Part shown: one piece after another, positions 55,101 through 64,000 of the stretch
Position numbering within the stretch: the first letter of the stretch is position 1
How the letters are laid out: every line of letters starts with the position of its first letter
Origin: Patiria pectinifera
Lineage: Eukaryota; Echinodermata; Asteroidea; Valvatida; Asterinidae
Direction: 5' to 3'
Length of the DNA: 64,000 nt
NCBI GenBank assembly: GCA_029964075.1
Contig: CM057133.1
Span: 13,106,699 to 13,170,698, forward strand
The notes under the pieces: model-generated
What the model was told of the DNA's origin: nothing
Seen by the model: the letters and a program-made list of their open reading frames with translations, nothing else
Databases searched by the model: none
Translations under genes and position numbers: made by a program

Positions 55101-56923
55101 AAATGATCAACAAATGGTAAAAAGTTGCAAGAATGGTGTTGAGAAATCTACAAGTCTTGTGTCGATAGCAGTCAAAGTTTGTGCTTGATTAGTCTGGGGA
55201 ACTGACATAGGCTATAGTTTTGTCAATAAACATTGAACTTTTGTCAACGATAGTGAGCAGGACCGAAAGGTGTAACTTGTGAACAGATATACAAGACGCA
55301 TGCGAGCAGATGACATGGTACACAAAATTATGACATGTGACACGTGTTACACAAAAACGTAAAAGGGGGAAGGGAGGAGCTAAAGGGAAATTGGGGGGTG
55401 AATCCTTCAGAAAACGCGACTGGTTGCGAGTTTTCAAAAACGCGCACGAGCTATCCCGGCCCAAATGGTTGGGACACTTCCTGAGCCTGCCGCGTTCATC
55501 CACTCCCCTGCTCCCCCGGTCAATGTTGTTCTCTCCAGTTGATGGAGCACACGCCGCGCAATGAGAGACAACATTGAACGGGGACCGGGGGTTGGGGGCC
55601 CAGCGAGATTTGGCCAGGATTATAGCTGCAAGCTAGGAATGTTCAGGCCCTAAACATACTTATTTATACTGGATGAGCGGTCCTTAAATATCCGTTTTTC
55701 TCTCGTAGTTGGTGGACAACCCCGTGTTGTGGAACGGAAACACGTTATTGGACTCGCTCGTGCAGTTTGGCGATTCGCCGCTGAATCTTACCGCCCGCCA
55801 TTTCATAGAGTAAGTTTATACCGCGTCATGATATTTTGCACTTGTTTACAATTATTATCTTTTTCAAATTCCGGTCCAACTTTGGCAAAAATCCCGTAAA
55901 ACTGGTGCTCGCTTTTGATTACTTACTTTAATTGCATCATAACAAGGCCGTTGTCGTCCTTACAGTATCAGAAATGTTGTTAGTTGTACCTTTTTTTTTT
56001 TTAAAGAGTGTTTTTCTCAAATTATTCAACATTATATTGGGCCTCGATTCTCACGATAATATTGATCGTCATTCCCACATCTAGTTTTTGTAAGTAAAAA
56101 TAAACGAATATTTTTCAGGGTATCAACCAAAGTGAACACGTTTGAATGATTTCTTGGTCTGTTGCTTACCAGAGATTGCCGGGAAAACCAGACGTTGTAT
56201 GAGGCGTTGCATCTCTCATCCGCCGGTCTCTTAGACGCGGTGGACGGCGTGAATATTGACGAGGTTAGTACGCGCTTTGATTAAGCGTCATGCATATTTA
56301 TGAACCACACGCATTTTTGTCATTGGCCAACGCTCAACCGCGTCCGCCAATGGAATAAGCTGACCGGTACACGAGTCAAGGAAGTAATTACATTAAACAC
56401 AAGTCGGGCAGCTGAGTTAACCATTTTTCCCAACCAGTTGTTTTTTTTACAATATTTTTGTTTCGCCTCCTTAAGACCGGGGCAAACTCTCATGGCGTTT
56501 TTAAGCATAGGCCTTGATTTGTAAACCATAGGGGACAAAATGATCAGTAAAAAAACGTTGCCAGCCAATAAATCACGTTATTAGGCCCTACATGTCAGCC
56601 GAATTCGGTTTAGTACATAAATATGCATCCTTATTGAACCCTGGTCATCCGGGAAATGAACTCTTATGACACTATTTAAGACTGCCATACCAGGCTTTGG
56701 ACAAATAAAACAATACCCAAAGAAAGTTAGTGTAACATTTTTTTCTTTGTTTTCCATGTGTTTTCTACAGTTCATGCCATACGTGAATACCTTCAGGCAC
56801 AACATGACGTCAACCATCACCGGGTTCGACCTGCTGGCTGGGCCCACCGATCTCACCCTACTCGTCTCGGCTCTTTCCGTGCCTGCCTTCCCTCTGATTT
56901 CAATGGTCCGCTCCGTTGGTACG
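43049..56923 (+). CDS. Prominin (CD133 family), first 17 coding exons; 3' end not in window
   Basis: Prominins are five-pass, cholesterol-binding glycoproteins of plasma-membrane protrusions (microvilli, cilia, photoreceptor discs). The exons (listed separately) join in frame to 651 codons; human PROM1 has about 865. Order: signal peptide (1-20); acidic N-terminal ectodomain (EGELGENLGWLLGSYADLAR); TM1 with the hallmark Cys-rich cytoplasmic motif FFCLCRCCGHCG; TM2 (GVVMGAFLLVFSLLV); a large extracellular loop (~180-443) with several NxS/T sites and the CSGSLPDTVAGVC pair; TM3 and TM4 (SLLCLLGLLFGACGYD; FVFAILFCLPTAVWF); then the second loop. The rest of that loop, TM5 and the tail are missing. 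The last donor (ACG|GTAAGT) is intact, so the gene continues, but only tandem satellite follows. Which vertebrate prominin it matches best cannot be told. Confidence 0.95.
43541..43731 (+). CDS. Prominin exon 2 (residues 23-86)
   Basis: Ser/Gly-rich start, then WVLFEGELGENLGWLL and YKITPTGFPWG, which parallels human ILFELVHIFLYVVQPRDFP. Acceptor GACCGACAG|C, donor TTGGG|GTAAAA. Confidence 0.85.
43732..46772 (+). other. Prominin intron 2 (3.0 kb)
   Basis: Non-coding. It contains a foldback MITE at 45543-46008; the remainder is AT-rich with no recognised exon. Confidence 0.6.
45543..46008. mobile_element. Full-length foldback mariner-type MITE
   Basis: CAGGGTGAGTCAAAAAATGA and its inverse at the right end. 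Pairing continues inward on both arms (AATGTCGGGAC, CACTTTCAAAATCTAGGATA, AAGTTCTGTCCACGGATCAC), so nearly the whole 466 bp is one hairpin. TA flanks the left end; the right flank is TG. Confidence 0.75.
46773..46828 (+). CDS. Prominin exon 3 (residues 87-105)
   Basis: DPLIGIFTGSSDIIQALLE. Acceptor CCCTTCCAG|AT, donor TTGGAG|GTACGT. Confidence 0.85.
48031..48239 (+). CDS. Prominin exon 4 (TM1, Cys-rich motif, start of TM2)
   Basis: GGILAVSLVLLLLGLLLPIS (TM1), FFCLCRCCGHCG, a charged loop, and the start of TM2. It is the diagnostic exon of the family. Acceptor ATCTTTCAG|ATA, donor GTCGT|GTAAGT. Confidence 0.95.
49113..49224 (+). CDS. Prominin exon 5 (residues 175-212)
   Basis: End of TM2, then HFEGNVNAIMDDVDNFQDDL. 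Acceptor GTGGCCAG|T, donor ATAAGG|GTGAGC. Confidence 0.88.
49453..49860. mobile_element. pogo/Tigger-like MITE, copy 2
   Basis: Starts CAGTGGAACGTCGCTATACC, ends GGCGTTCCACTG, TA on both sides. It shares most of its 408 bp with the element at 21430-21822. Confidence 0.78.
49956..50016 (+). CDS. Prominin exon 6 (residues 213-232)
   Basis: DLRGVGNVSYIIDNTMATLE, with one NVS glycosylation sequon. Acceptor TCTATTAG|GAC, donor GGAAG|GTCAGC. Confidence 0.87.
50492..50581 (+). CDS. Prominin exon 7 (residues 233-262)
   Basis: AIFGPVASQFGSISGPLNNT, with an NNT sequon. Acceptor ATTTTTCAG|AT, donor AATAACG|GTAAAG. Confidence 0.88.
51217..51446 (+). CDS. Prominin exon 8 (residues 263-339)
   Basis: LISLSAISGSLGGTIAQLK through the Cys pair CSGSLPDTVAGVC. 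Acceptor ATGTACAG|AT. Two in-frame donors are possible: TTTTCC|GTGGTA (used here) and, 3 nt later, TCCGTG|GTATTT. Confidence 0.85.
51769..51855 (+). CDS. Prominin exon 9 (residues 340-368)
   Basis: LNDYDVLPVVVYTAVPGPAL. Acceptor GTTCTTCAG|TTG, donor TCTGCG|GTAAGC, 29 codons. Confidence 0.88.
52255..52318 (+). CDS. Prominin exon 10 (residues 369-389)
   Basis: GDTALNDARSAVGNASQDAY, with an NAS sequon. Acceptor TTTTTACAG|GGA, donor TCAAG|GTATGA. Confidence 0.88.
52674..52815. mobile_element. Short MITE with GTGGCGTATCCAGC ends
   Basis: AGTGGCGTATCCAGCGGGGG at the left and GCTGGATACGTCGCTGG at the right are imperfect inverted repeats with G and C runs inside; similar in style to the element at 42186-42504. 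Confidence 0.55.
52911..52987 (+). CDS. Prominin exon 11 (residues 390-415)
   Basis: DTLATIETTVTTITDEVVSG, heptad-like. Acceptor CTCTGCCAG|AC, donor GAAGAG|GTTAGT. Confidence 0.88.
53642..53727 (+). CDS. Prominin exon 12 (residues 416-443)
   Basis: FRDQIGGYVDLVVDYDMYR, corresponding to human ILSAFSVYVNNTESY...YDSY just before TM3. Acceptor ACTATTCAG|AGT, donor TACAG|GTACGT. Confidence 0.88.
54334..54486 (+). CDS. Prominin exon 13 (TM3 and cytoplasmic loop)
   Basis: VAFMVFASLGFVMSLLCLLG (TM3), then GACGYDSSRRPSQRSN, matching human GVCGYDRHATP. Acceptor GAATCCAG|T, donor GTCGG|GTAAGA. Confidence 0.93.
54742..54865 (+). CDS. Prominin exon 14 (TM4)
   Basis: WWTFVFAILFCLPTAVWFII (TM4), then GANVTLICDSMED, matching human GANVEKLICEP. 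Acceptor TTTCGTAG|A, donor GACAAG|GTCAGG. Confidence 0.93.
55709..55809 (+). CDS. Prominin exon 15 (residues 537-569)
   Basis: NTLLDSLVQFGDSPLNLTAR, with an NLT sequon. Acceptor TCTCGTAG|TTG, donor ATAGA|GTAAGT. Confidence 0.88.
56173..56263 (+). CDS. Prominin exon 16 (residues 570-600)
   Basis: DCRENQTLYEALHLSSAGLL, aligned with human DCKKNRGTYGTLHLQN. Acceptor CTTACCAG|A, donor GACGAG|GTTAGT. Confidence 0.92.
56771..56923 (+). CDS. Prominin exon 17 (residues 601-651), last exon in window
   Basis: PYVNTFRHNMTSTITGFDLL. Acceptor TTTCTACAG|TTC, donor GGTACG|GTAAGT, 51 codons, phase 0. Confidence 0.88.
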
Positions 56924-57017
56924 GTAAGTAGGAGGCCAATGAGCCTTCAACCACAAGGGCGCCCCCACTTGCCACCCCGAGCTTCCTGCCATCTCCCTCG
57001 CAAATATTGCCGAAATT

Positions 57018-57142
57018 GCAATAAGCCTCTGTACTGATTGCACTTTCCTATTGAGCCAGTGGGGGCCCATCGGTCCACTGAGTACCATAGGAAAGCACAC
57101 ACGTAAACAAAGCGTGACGTCATCAGTACAGAGGCTTATTGC
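57018..57142. repeat. Inverted repeat just past the last prominin exon
   Basis: GCAATAAGCCTCTGTACTGA(T) at 57018-57038 and its exact 21-bp reverse complement at 57122-57142. The inner segments GCACTTTCCTAT and ATAGGAAAGCAC extend the hairpin. Confidence 0.75.
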
Positions 57143-58079
57143 AGGCTGTATAGAAAATCGTAGGGTTTTCCATTTTGTACAAATTAGGGGAAACAATATA
57201 AAAATGTTGCTGGAGACGGGTTTCTCACTATCAAAGTATCATTTTCAAAATCGCTCCGTGTCGTAATCTGAAAGTGCCAAACATGCCCTCTATATCAGAA
57301 AAATGTTATGCCCCCTACTAAACGTATTTTACCCACACGCAGTGAAGTTTTGTCAACTATATATATTTTTTAAAAGCCAATTTCTACTTCAATTCATTTT
57401 AGTAATATTGGGGGATGTTATTTTCGCTTCGGATCTGAAAACTGGCACCGATAATTAATTCATATTTTTTTGTTTTCAATGATTTATTAATATACCTCCA
57501 GAAATTAAATCTAATGGTAGGCGGCCAGCTTTAAAGTGGAAAATTCCGGATTCTATTCAAAGAATCGCCATGATATTAAACAGTGCGAGATGTAACAGGC
57601 GCAGTAGTCATTTTTAAAGTTGCTTTGATATTTGAAAAAAGTGCAAAATGGGTGCAGGGGGTTGATGCTTCGCAGACGAAATGTAGCTGCTCTCTGATGA
57701 TCTTACTCCAACCACACTCCAATCTGCGAAGCAATCAACATTTACATTACAATACTACGCTATTTACATATAATTTACATATCTACATAAATTACCTAAT
57801 AATTAACCCTACACCCAACTAACCTAACTAACTAGGCCTACACTACTGGATTCGAACCCGCGCTGGTGACCTGATGGGCTGGCCACTGTCCTGGACTTAT
57901 ACTACTATAGAAAATTGGGCCTGATAAATATGACATGGCCCTCATTTTGAAATTTGGCTGAAACACGGCAAAAATGATAATTCAACGTGCCCATATTGCT
58001 GTGCGAAAACAGTCTGACTACTCAAAATACACAATTTCTGAATTAAAAACGAGAAAGAGTTTTTTTCGTTGCGCAATAG

Positions 58080-59600
58080 TCAAAATGTTAGCGATGAATA
58101 GACAAAATGTTAACAATGATCGCAAAAATCGGCTGCGGACGAATCGCAAGTACGAATTTGATTTGACGTAATCCGAATGATGTTTTGATTTTTAAGGATC
58201 CAGATTATTACAGTCGAATGAAATCTGGCGTCATTGAAAATGAGCGTTCAGTTTAAATTTGTGAACAAGGTTGCACTCTCACACAATCACGAGAAATCCC
58301 GTCGACCGTGGAACGTGATTTCAGAATATAACTGTTGCGACCGTTTTCGTCAAATTTTGCCACATTGAAAATTGTCGTCTTACATTTCAGGCATTGGCTA
58401 TTTGATAAAATCCAAGATTTGTGTGAAATTTTCAGTCCTAACCAAATCTTGCGCCAAAATGTTAACAATAAAATACTTAAAATGTTAACAATGATCGTAA
58501 AAATCGGCAACGGACGAATCGCAAGTACGAATTCGATTTGGCGTAATCCGAATGATGTTTTGATTTTTAAGGATCCAGATTATTGAAGTCGATTGAAATT
58601 TGGCGTCATTGAAAATGAGCATTAAGTTGACATTTGTGAACAAGGATGCACTCTCACGAAATCACGAGAAATCCCGTCGACCGTGCAACGTGATTTCAGA
58701 ATATAACTGTTGCGACCGTTTTCGTCAAAATTTGCCACATTGAAAATTGTCGTCTTATATTTCAGGCATTGGCTATTTGATAAAATCCAAGATTTGTGTG
58801 AAATTTTCAGTCCTAATTAAACCTCGCGCCAAAATGTTAACAATAAAATACTCAAAATGTTCACAGTGATTGCAAAAATCGGCTACGGACGAATCGCATT
58901 TACGAATTTGATTTGACGTAATCCGAATGATGTTTTGATTTTTAAGGATCCAGATTATTACAGTCGAATGAAATTTGGCGTCATTGAAAATGAGCATTAA
59001 GTTGACATTTGTGAACAAGGATGCACTCTCACGAAATCACGAGAAATCCCGTCGACCGTGGAACGTGATTTCAGAATATAACTGTTGCGACCGTTTTCGT
59101 CAAAATTTGCCACATTGAAAATTGTCGTCTTACATTTCAGGCATTGGCTATTTGATAAAATCCAAGATTTGTGTGAAATTTTCAGTCCTAATTAAACCTC
59201 GCGCCAAAATGTTAACAATAAAATACTCAAAATGTTAACAGTGATTGCAAAAATCGGCTACGGACGAATCGCAAGTACGAATTCGATTTGACGTAATCCG
59301 AATGATGTTTAGATTTTTAGGGATCCAGATTATTGCAGTCGATTGAAATTTGGCGTCATTGAAAATGAGCAGTAAGTTGACATTTTGTGAACAAGGATGC
59401 ACTCTCATACAATCACGAGAAATCCCGTCAATGGGAACGTGATTTTATAATATATTGAAGTTGCGAACGTTTTCGTTATAGTTTGCTACATTAAAAATTG
59501 TCGTCTTACGTTTCAGGCATTGGATATCTAATAAAATCCAAGGCTTGTGTGAAATTTTCAGTTAGTAACAAAACCTCGCGCCAACACGAAATCTCGGAAA
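58080..59600 (+). repeat. 375-bp subrepeat array, unit 1
   Basis: The anchor GATGTTTTGATTTTTAAGGA starts at 58179, 58554 and 58929, and in a diverged form at 59304: spacing 375, 375, 375. Each subrepeat carries TCCCGTCGACCGTG and TTAACAATAAAATACT. The last one is clearly more diverged and runs into the trailer. Confidence 0.9.
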
Positions 59601-60119
59601 GTAACGCGCTACGCGTAATTTCAAATTGAGGGGCATGCGCATGCGTGCCATTAAATATAGGCCCGAAATTGCCTACGCCGGCTAAATAATATTTTTTGAT
59701 ATGTAGCCGAGCATTTTGTGGGCCATGAACTTGAGGATTTGTAATTCAGGGTGCAAGCCGTGAACGGGACTGCCTAATCGTATTGCTGTGAAATTTGGAT
59801 GGAATTTGGCCTTAAATTCCTGTAGTGTGCAATGTAGCGTACATATAGGCATCATTTTACAACATTGGATGGCCTCAAGGACCGCTTTTATAGGGGTTAT
59901 CTTCGCATGGATTTTCCCCAAATGACATAGGTACCCCCCATAAACAAACAGAAAATAAAGAACATTGCATGTCTTTATGCAGCAGTAAATTAGTTGCCAT
60001 GAACCAATGATAAAATCCCCAGCGCCCCCCCCCTCCCCGGTCAAAAATGGTGCTCCACTCTTTCGGCTATTTTCAGGGGGGGGGGGTCTTACTTTCAGAA
60101 AACGGGGACGGGGTGAAAT

Positions 60120-60200
60120 AAATGTAGTTGGGGGATTGAGTCCATAGTTGGGGAGTTGGGGGATTGAGTCCATAGTTGGGGAGGGGGTGGGTTTGAGTCC
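60120..60200 (+). repeat. G-rich minisatellite in unit trailer
   Basis: TTGGGGGATTGAGTCCATAG repeated two to three times with GGGTTTGAGTCCAAAG variants. The corresponding place in unit 2 (about 63728-63790) has fewer copies. Confidence 0.7.
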
Positions 60201-61289
60201 AAAGTTGGGGGTGGGGTTCCCATTGGCATCGCCTGCCCCCTCCCCCCGCCCCCCGCCCTCCACCACCCAACACTTTACGACGATTTCTCCTGCATTTTAA
60301 TTGGAAAACTTAATTTAGGAATTATGGTATCCATTCTATTATGTTGGCTAAATTTACATCTTTCGAAACATTAGTCAGCAAGGGGGTCCCGCTTCTGATC
60401 TTGTTTATTTTTTATAGGCTGGAGACTGGTTTTTCACTCTCAAAGAATCATTTTCCCTATCGCTCCGTATCGTAATCTAAAAGAGCCAAACATATTTATC
60501 AGCAGAATGTTAGGTCCCGTATTAAACGCTATTTACATATAATTTACATATCTACATAAATGACCCACGCGCAGTGACGTTTTGTCAATTAAATTCAATT
60601 TTTAAAGCCAATTACCGCAAACCAAATTCATTTCAGTAATATTGGAGGTAAACTGGCCCCGATAATTTATTCATATTTTTTTTGGTTTTAATGATTTATT
60701 AATATACCTCCAGAAATTTAATCTAACGCTAGGCGGCCAGCTTTAAAGTGGAAAACTCTGAATTATTTTCAAAGAATCGCCATAATATTAAACAGTAGAG
60801 ATGTAAGAGGCGCAATAGTCATTTTTAAAGTTGTTTGATATTTGAAAAAAGTGCAAAATGGGTGCAGGGGGTTGATGCTTCGCAGACGAAATGTAGCTGC
60901 TCTCTGATGATCTTACTCCAACCACACTCCAATCTGCGAAGCAATCAACATTTACATTACAATACTACGCTATTTACATATAATTTACATATCTACATAA
61001 ATTACCTAATAATTAACCCTACACCCAACTAACCTAACTAACTAGGCCTACACTACTGGATTCGAACCCGCGCTGGTGACCTGATGGGCTGGCCACTGTC
61101 CTGGACTTATACTACTATAGAAAATTGGGCCTGATAAATATGACATGGCCCTCATTTTGAAAATTGGCTGAAACACGGCAAAAATTATAATTCAACGTGC
61201 CCATATTGCTGTGCGAAAACAGTCTGACTACTCAAAACACACAATTTCTGAATTAAAAACGAGAAAGAGTTTTTTTCGTTGCGCAATAG

Positions 61290-63170
61290 TCAAAATGTTA
61301 GCGATGAATAGACAAAATGTTAACAATGATCGCAAAAACCGACTGCCGACGATCCGCAAGTACGAATTTGATTTGACGTAATCCGAATGATGTTTTGATT
61401 TTTAAGGATCGAGATTATTACAGTCGAATGAAATTTGGCGTCATTGAAAATGAGCATTAAGTTTAAATTTGTGAACAAGGATGCACTCTCACACAATCAC
61501 GAGAAATCCCGTCGACCGTGCAACGTGATTTCAGAATATAACTGTTGCGACCGTTTTCGTCAAATTTTGCCACATTGAAAATTGTCGTCTTATATTTCAG
61601 GCATTGGCTATTTGATAAAATCCAAGATTTGTGTGAAATTTTCAGTCCTAACCAAATCTGGCGCCAAAATGTTAACAATAAAATACTTAAAATGTTAACA
61701 ATGATCGTAAAAATCGGCAACGGACGAATCGCAAGTACGAGTTCGATTTGGCGTAATCCGCATGATGTTTTGATTTTTAAGGATCGAGATTATTGCAGTC
61801 GATTGAAATTTGGCGTCATTGAAAATGAGCATTAAGTTGACATTTGTGAACAAGGATGCACTCTCACGAAATCACGAGAAATCCCGTCGACCGTGGAACG
61901 TGATTTCAGAATGTAACTGTTGCGACCGTTTTCGTCAAAATTTGCCACATTGAAAATTGTCGTCTTATATTTCAGGCATTGGCTATTTGATAAAATCCAA
62001 GATTTGTGTGAAATTTTCAGTCCTAATTAAACCTCGCGCCAAAATGTTAACAATAAAATACTCAAAATGTTCACAGTGATTGCAAAAATCGGCTACGGAC
62101 GAATCGCATTTACGAATTTGATTTGACGTAATCCGAATGATGTTTTGATTTTTAAGGATCCAGATTATTACAGTCGAATGAAATTTGGCGTCATTGAAAA
62201 TTAGCTTTCAGTTGACATTTGTGAACAAGGATTCAGTTGACATTTGTGAACAAGGATGCACTCTCACGAAATCACGAGAAATCCCGTCGACCGTGGAACG
62301 TGATTTCAGAATATAACTGTTGAGACCGTTTCGTCAAATTTTGCCACATTGAAAATTGTCGTCTTACATTTCAGGCATTGGCTATTTAATAAAATCCAAG
62401 ATTTGTGTGAAAGTTTCAGTCCTAACCAAATCTGGCGCCAAAATGTTAACAATAAAATACTCAAAATGTTCACAGTGATTGCAAAAATCGGCTACGGACG
62501 AATAGCAAGTACGAATTCGATTTGGCGTAATCCGAATGATGTTTTGATTTTTAAGGATCCAGATTATTGCAGTCGATTGAAATTTGGCGTCATTGAAAAT
62601 TAGCTTTAAGTTGACATTTGTGAACAAGGATGCACTCTCACGAAATCACGAGAAATCCCGTCGACCGTGGAACGTGATTTCAGAATATAACTGTTGCGAC
62701 CGTTTTCGTCAAAATTTGCCACATTGAAAATTGTCGTCTTATATTTCAGGCATTGGCTATTTGATAAAATCCAAGATTTGTGTGAAATTTTCAGTCCTAA
62801 TTAAACCTCGCGCCAAAATGTTAACAATAAAATACTCAAAATGTTAACAGTTATTGCAAAAATCGGCTACGGACGAATCGCAAGTACGAATTCGATTTGA
62901 CGTAATCCGAATGATGTTTAGATTTTTAGGGATCCAGATTATTGCAGTCGATTGAAATTTGGCGTCATTGAAAATGAGCAGTAAGTTGACATTTTGTGAA
63001 CAAGGATGCACTCTCATACAATCACGAGAAATCCCGTCAATGGGAACGTGATTTTATAATATATTGAAGTTGCGAACGTTTTCGTTATAGTTTGCTACAT
63101 TCAAAATTGTCGTCTTACGTTTCAGGCATTGGATATCTAATAAAATCCAAGGCTTGTGTGAAATTTTCAG
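61290..63170 (+). repeat. 375-bp subrepeat array, unit 2
   Basis: Anchors at 61389, 61764, 62139, 62538 and 62913: spacing 375, 375, 399, 375. The 399-bp interval contains a local 24-bp duplication around TTCAGTTGACATTTGTGAAC (62220-62255). One subrepeat more than unit 1. Confidence 0.9.
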
Positions 63171-64000
63171 TTAGTAACAAAACCTCGCGCCAACACGAAA
63201 TCTCGGAAAGTAACGCGCTACGCGTAATTTCAAATTGAGGGGCATGCGCATGCGTGCCATTAAATATAGGCCCGAAATTGCCTACGCCGGCTAAATAATA
63301 TTTTTTGATATGTAGCCGAGCATTTTGTGGGCCATGAACTTGAGGATTTGTAATTCAGGGTGCAAGCCGTGAACGGGACTGCCTAATCGTATTGCTGTGA
63401 AATTTGGATGGAATTTGGCCTTAAATTCCTGTAGTGTGCAATGTAGCGTACATATAGGCATCATTTTACAACATTGGATGGCCTCAAGGACCGCTTTTAT
63501 AGGGGTTATCTTCGCATGGATTTTCCCCAAATGACATAGGTACCCCCCATAAACAAACAGAAAATAAAGAACATTGCATGTCTTTATGCAGCAGTAAATT
63601 AGTTGCCATGAACCAATGATAAAATCCCCAGCGCCCCCCCCCCTCCCCGGTCAAAAATGGTGCTCCACTCTTTCGGCTATTTTCAGGGGGGGGGGGTCTT
63701 ACTTTCAGAAAACGGGGACGGGGTGAAATAAAGGGAGTTGGGGGATTGAGTCCATAGTTGGGGAGGGGGTGGGTTTGAGTCCAAAGTCCCCCTCCCCCGC
63801 CCCCCGCCCTCCCCCACCCAACACTTTACGACGATTTCTCCTGCATTTTAATTGGAAAACTTAATTTAGGAATTATGGTATCCATTCTATTATGTTGGCT
63901 AAATTTACATCTTTCGAAACATTAGTCAGCAAGGGGGTCCCGCTTCTGATCTTGTTTATTTTTTATAGGCTGGAGACTGGTTTTTCACTCTCAAAGAATC

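Larger units (their letters stand above)
57211..64000 (+). repeat. Higher-order tandem repeat (macrosatellite)
   Basis: The block starting CTGGAGACKGGTTTYTCACT occurs at 57211, 60419 and 63970, defining units of 3,208 bp and 3,551 bp and the start of a third at the window edge. Each unit has (a) a leader with GATTTATTAATATACCTCCA, (b) a segment with a tRNA-like reversed B box (GGATTCGAACCCGC) preceded by ACCTAACTAACTAGGCC, (c) an array of about 375-bp subrepeats, (d) a trailer with poly-C/poly-G runs and a GGGGATTGAGTCCATAGTTG minisatellite. The trailers are almost identical between units, implying recent duplication or homogenisation. No protein-coding frame is supported. Confidence 0.9.

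Noticed and set aside
59682-60266. Minus-strand frame of 194 codons in the satellite
   Set aside because: It crosses poly-C runs and minisatellite sequence, is disrupted in the second unit, and has low-complexity Pro-rich content; not a gene.

Overview
This is a eukaryotic (animal) genomic window, not a prokaryotic one. Its genes are split by GT-AG introns and its spaces are packed with SINEs, a LINE remnant and many small inverted-repeat (MITE-like) elements. The gene set (SFI1, prominin, intronless class A GPCRs) and the dispersed repeats point to an invertebrate deuterostome. I favour an echinoderm such as a sea star, but that is inference; the species cannot be read from the sequence.

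Layout. (1) 1-1152, minus strand: the 5' part (two clean exons, perhaps a third at the edge) of an Arg/Ser-rich basic protein gene that runs off the left edge. (2) 2632-30134, minus strand: a complete SFI1 (centrin-binding, centrosome/basal body) gene. I could assemble 28 coding exons whose phases all close, giving 1,535 codons plus stop. (3) 9813-10778, plus strand: an intronless class A GPCR nested antisense in SFI1's largest intron. (4) 30135-36375: a repeat-filled interval with no convincing gene. It holds a 968-bp element bounded by a perfect 43-bp inverted repeat and filled with AGAAT/ATTCT palindromes. (5) 36376-37338, minus strand: a second intronless class A GPCR. (6) 37339-43048: intergenic, repeats only. 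(7) 43049-56923, plus strand: the first 17 coding exons (651 codons) of a prominin (CD133-family) gene. The C-terminal third is not in the window. (8) 57211-64000: a higher-order tandem repeat with units of 3,208 and 3,551 bp and the start of a third. Each unit contains its own array of about 375-bp subrepeats.

The genes do not form a functional cluster. SFI1 works at centrioles and prominin at plasma-membrane protrusions including cilia and microvilli, so both touch ciliary biology, but nothing here shows co-regulation. The most unusual content is non-coding: the macrosatellite next to (or inside) the prominin gene, the palindrome-rich element at 31.4-32.4 kb, a telomere-motif minisatellite in an SFI1 intron, and a SINE whose tail resembles the tail of a neighbouring LINE fragment.
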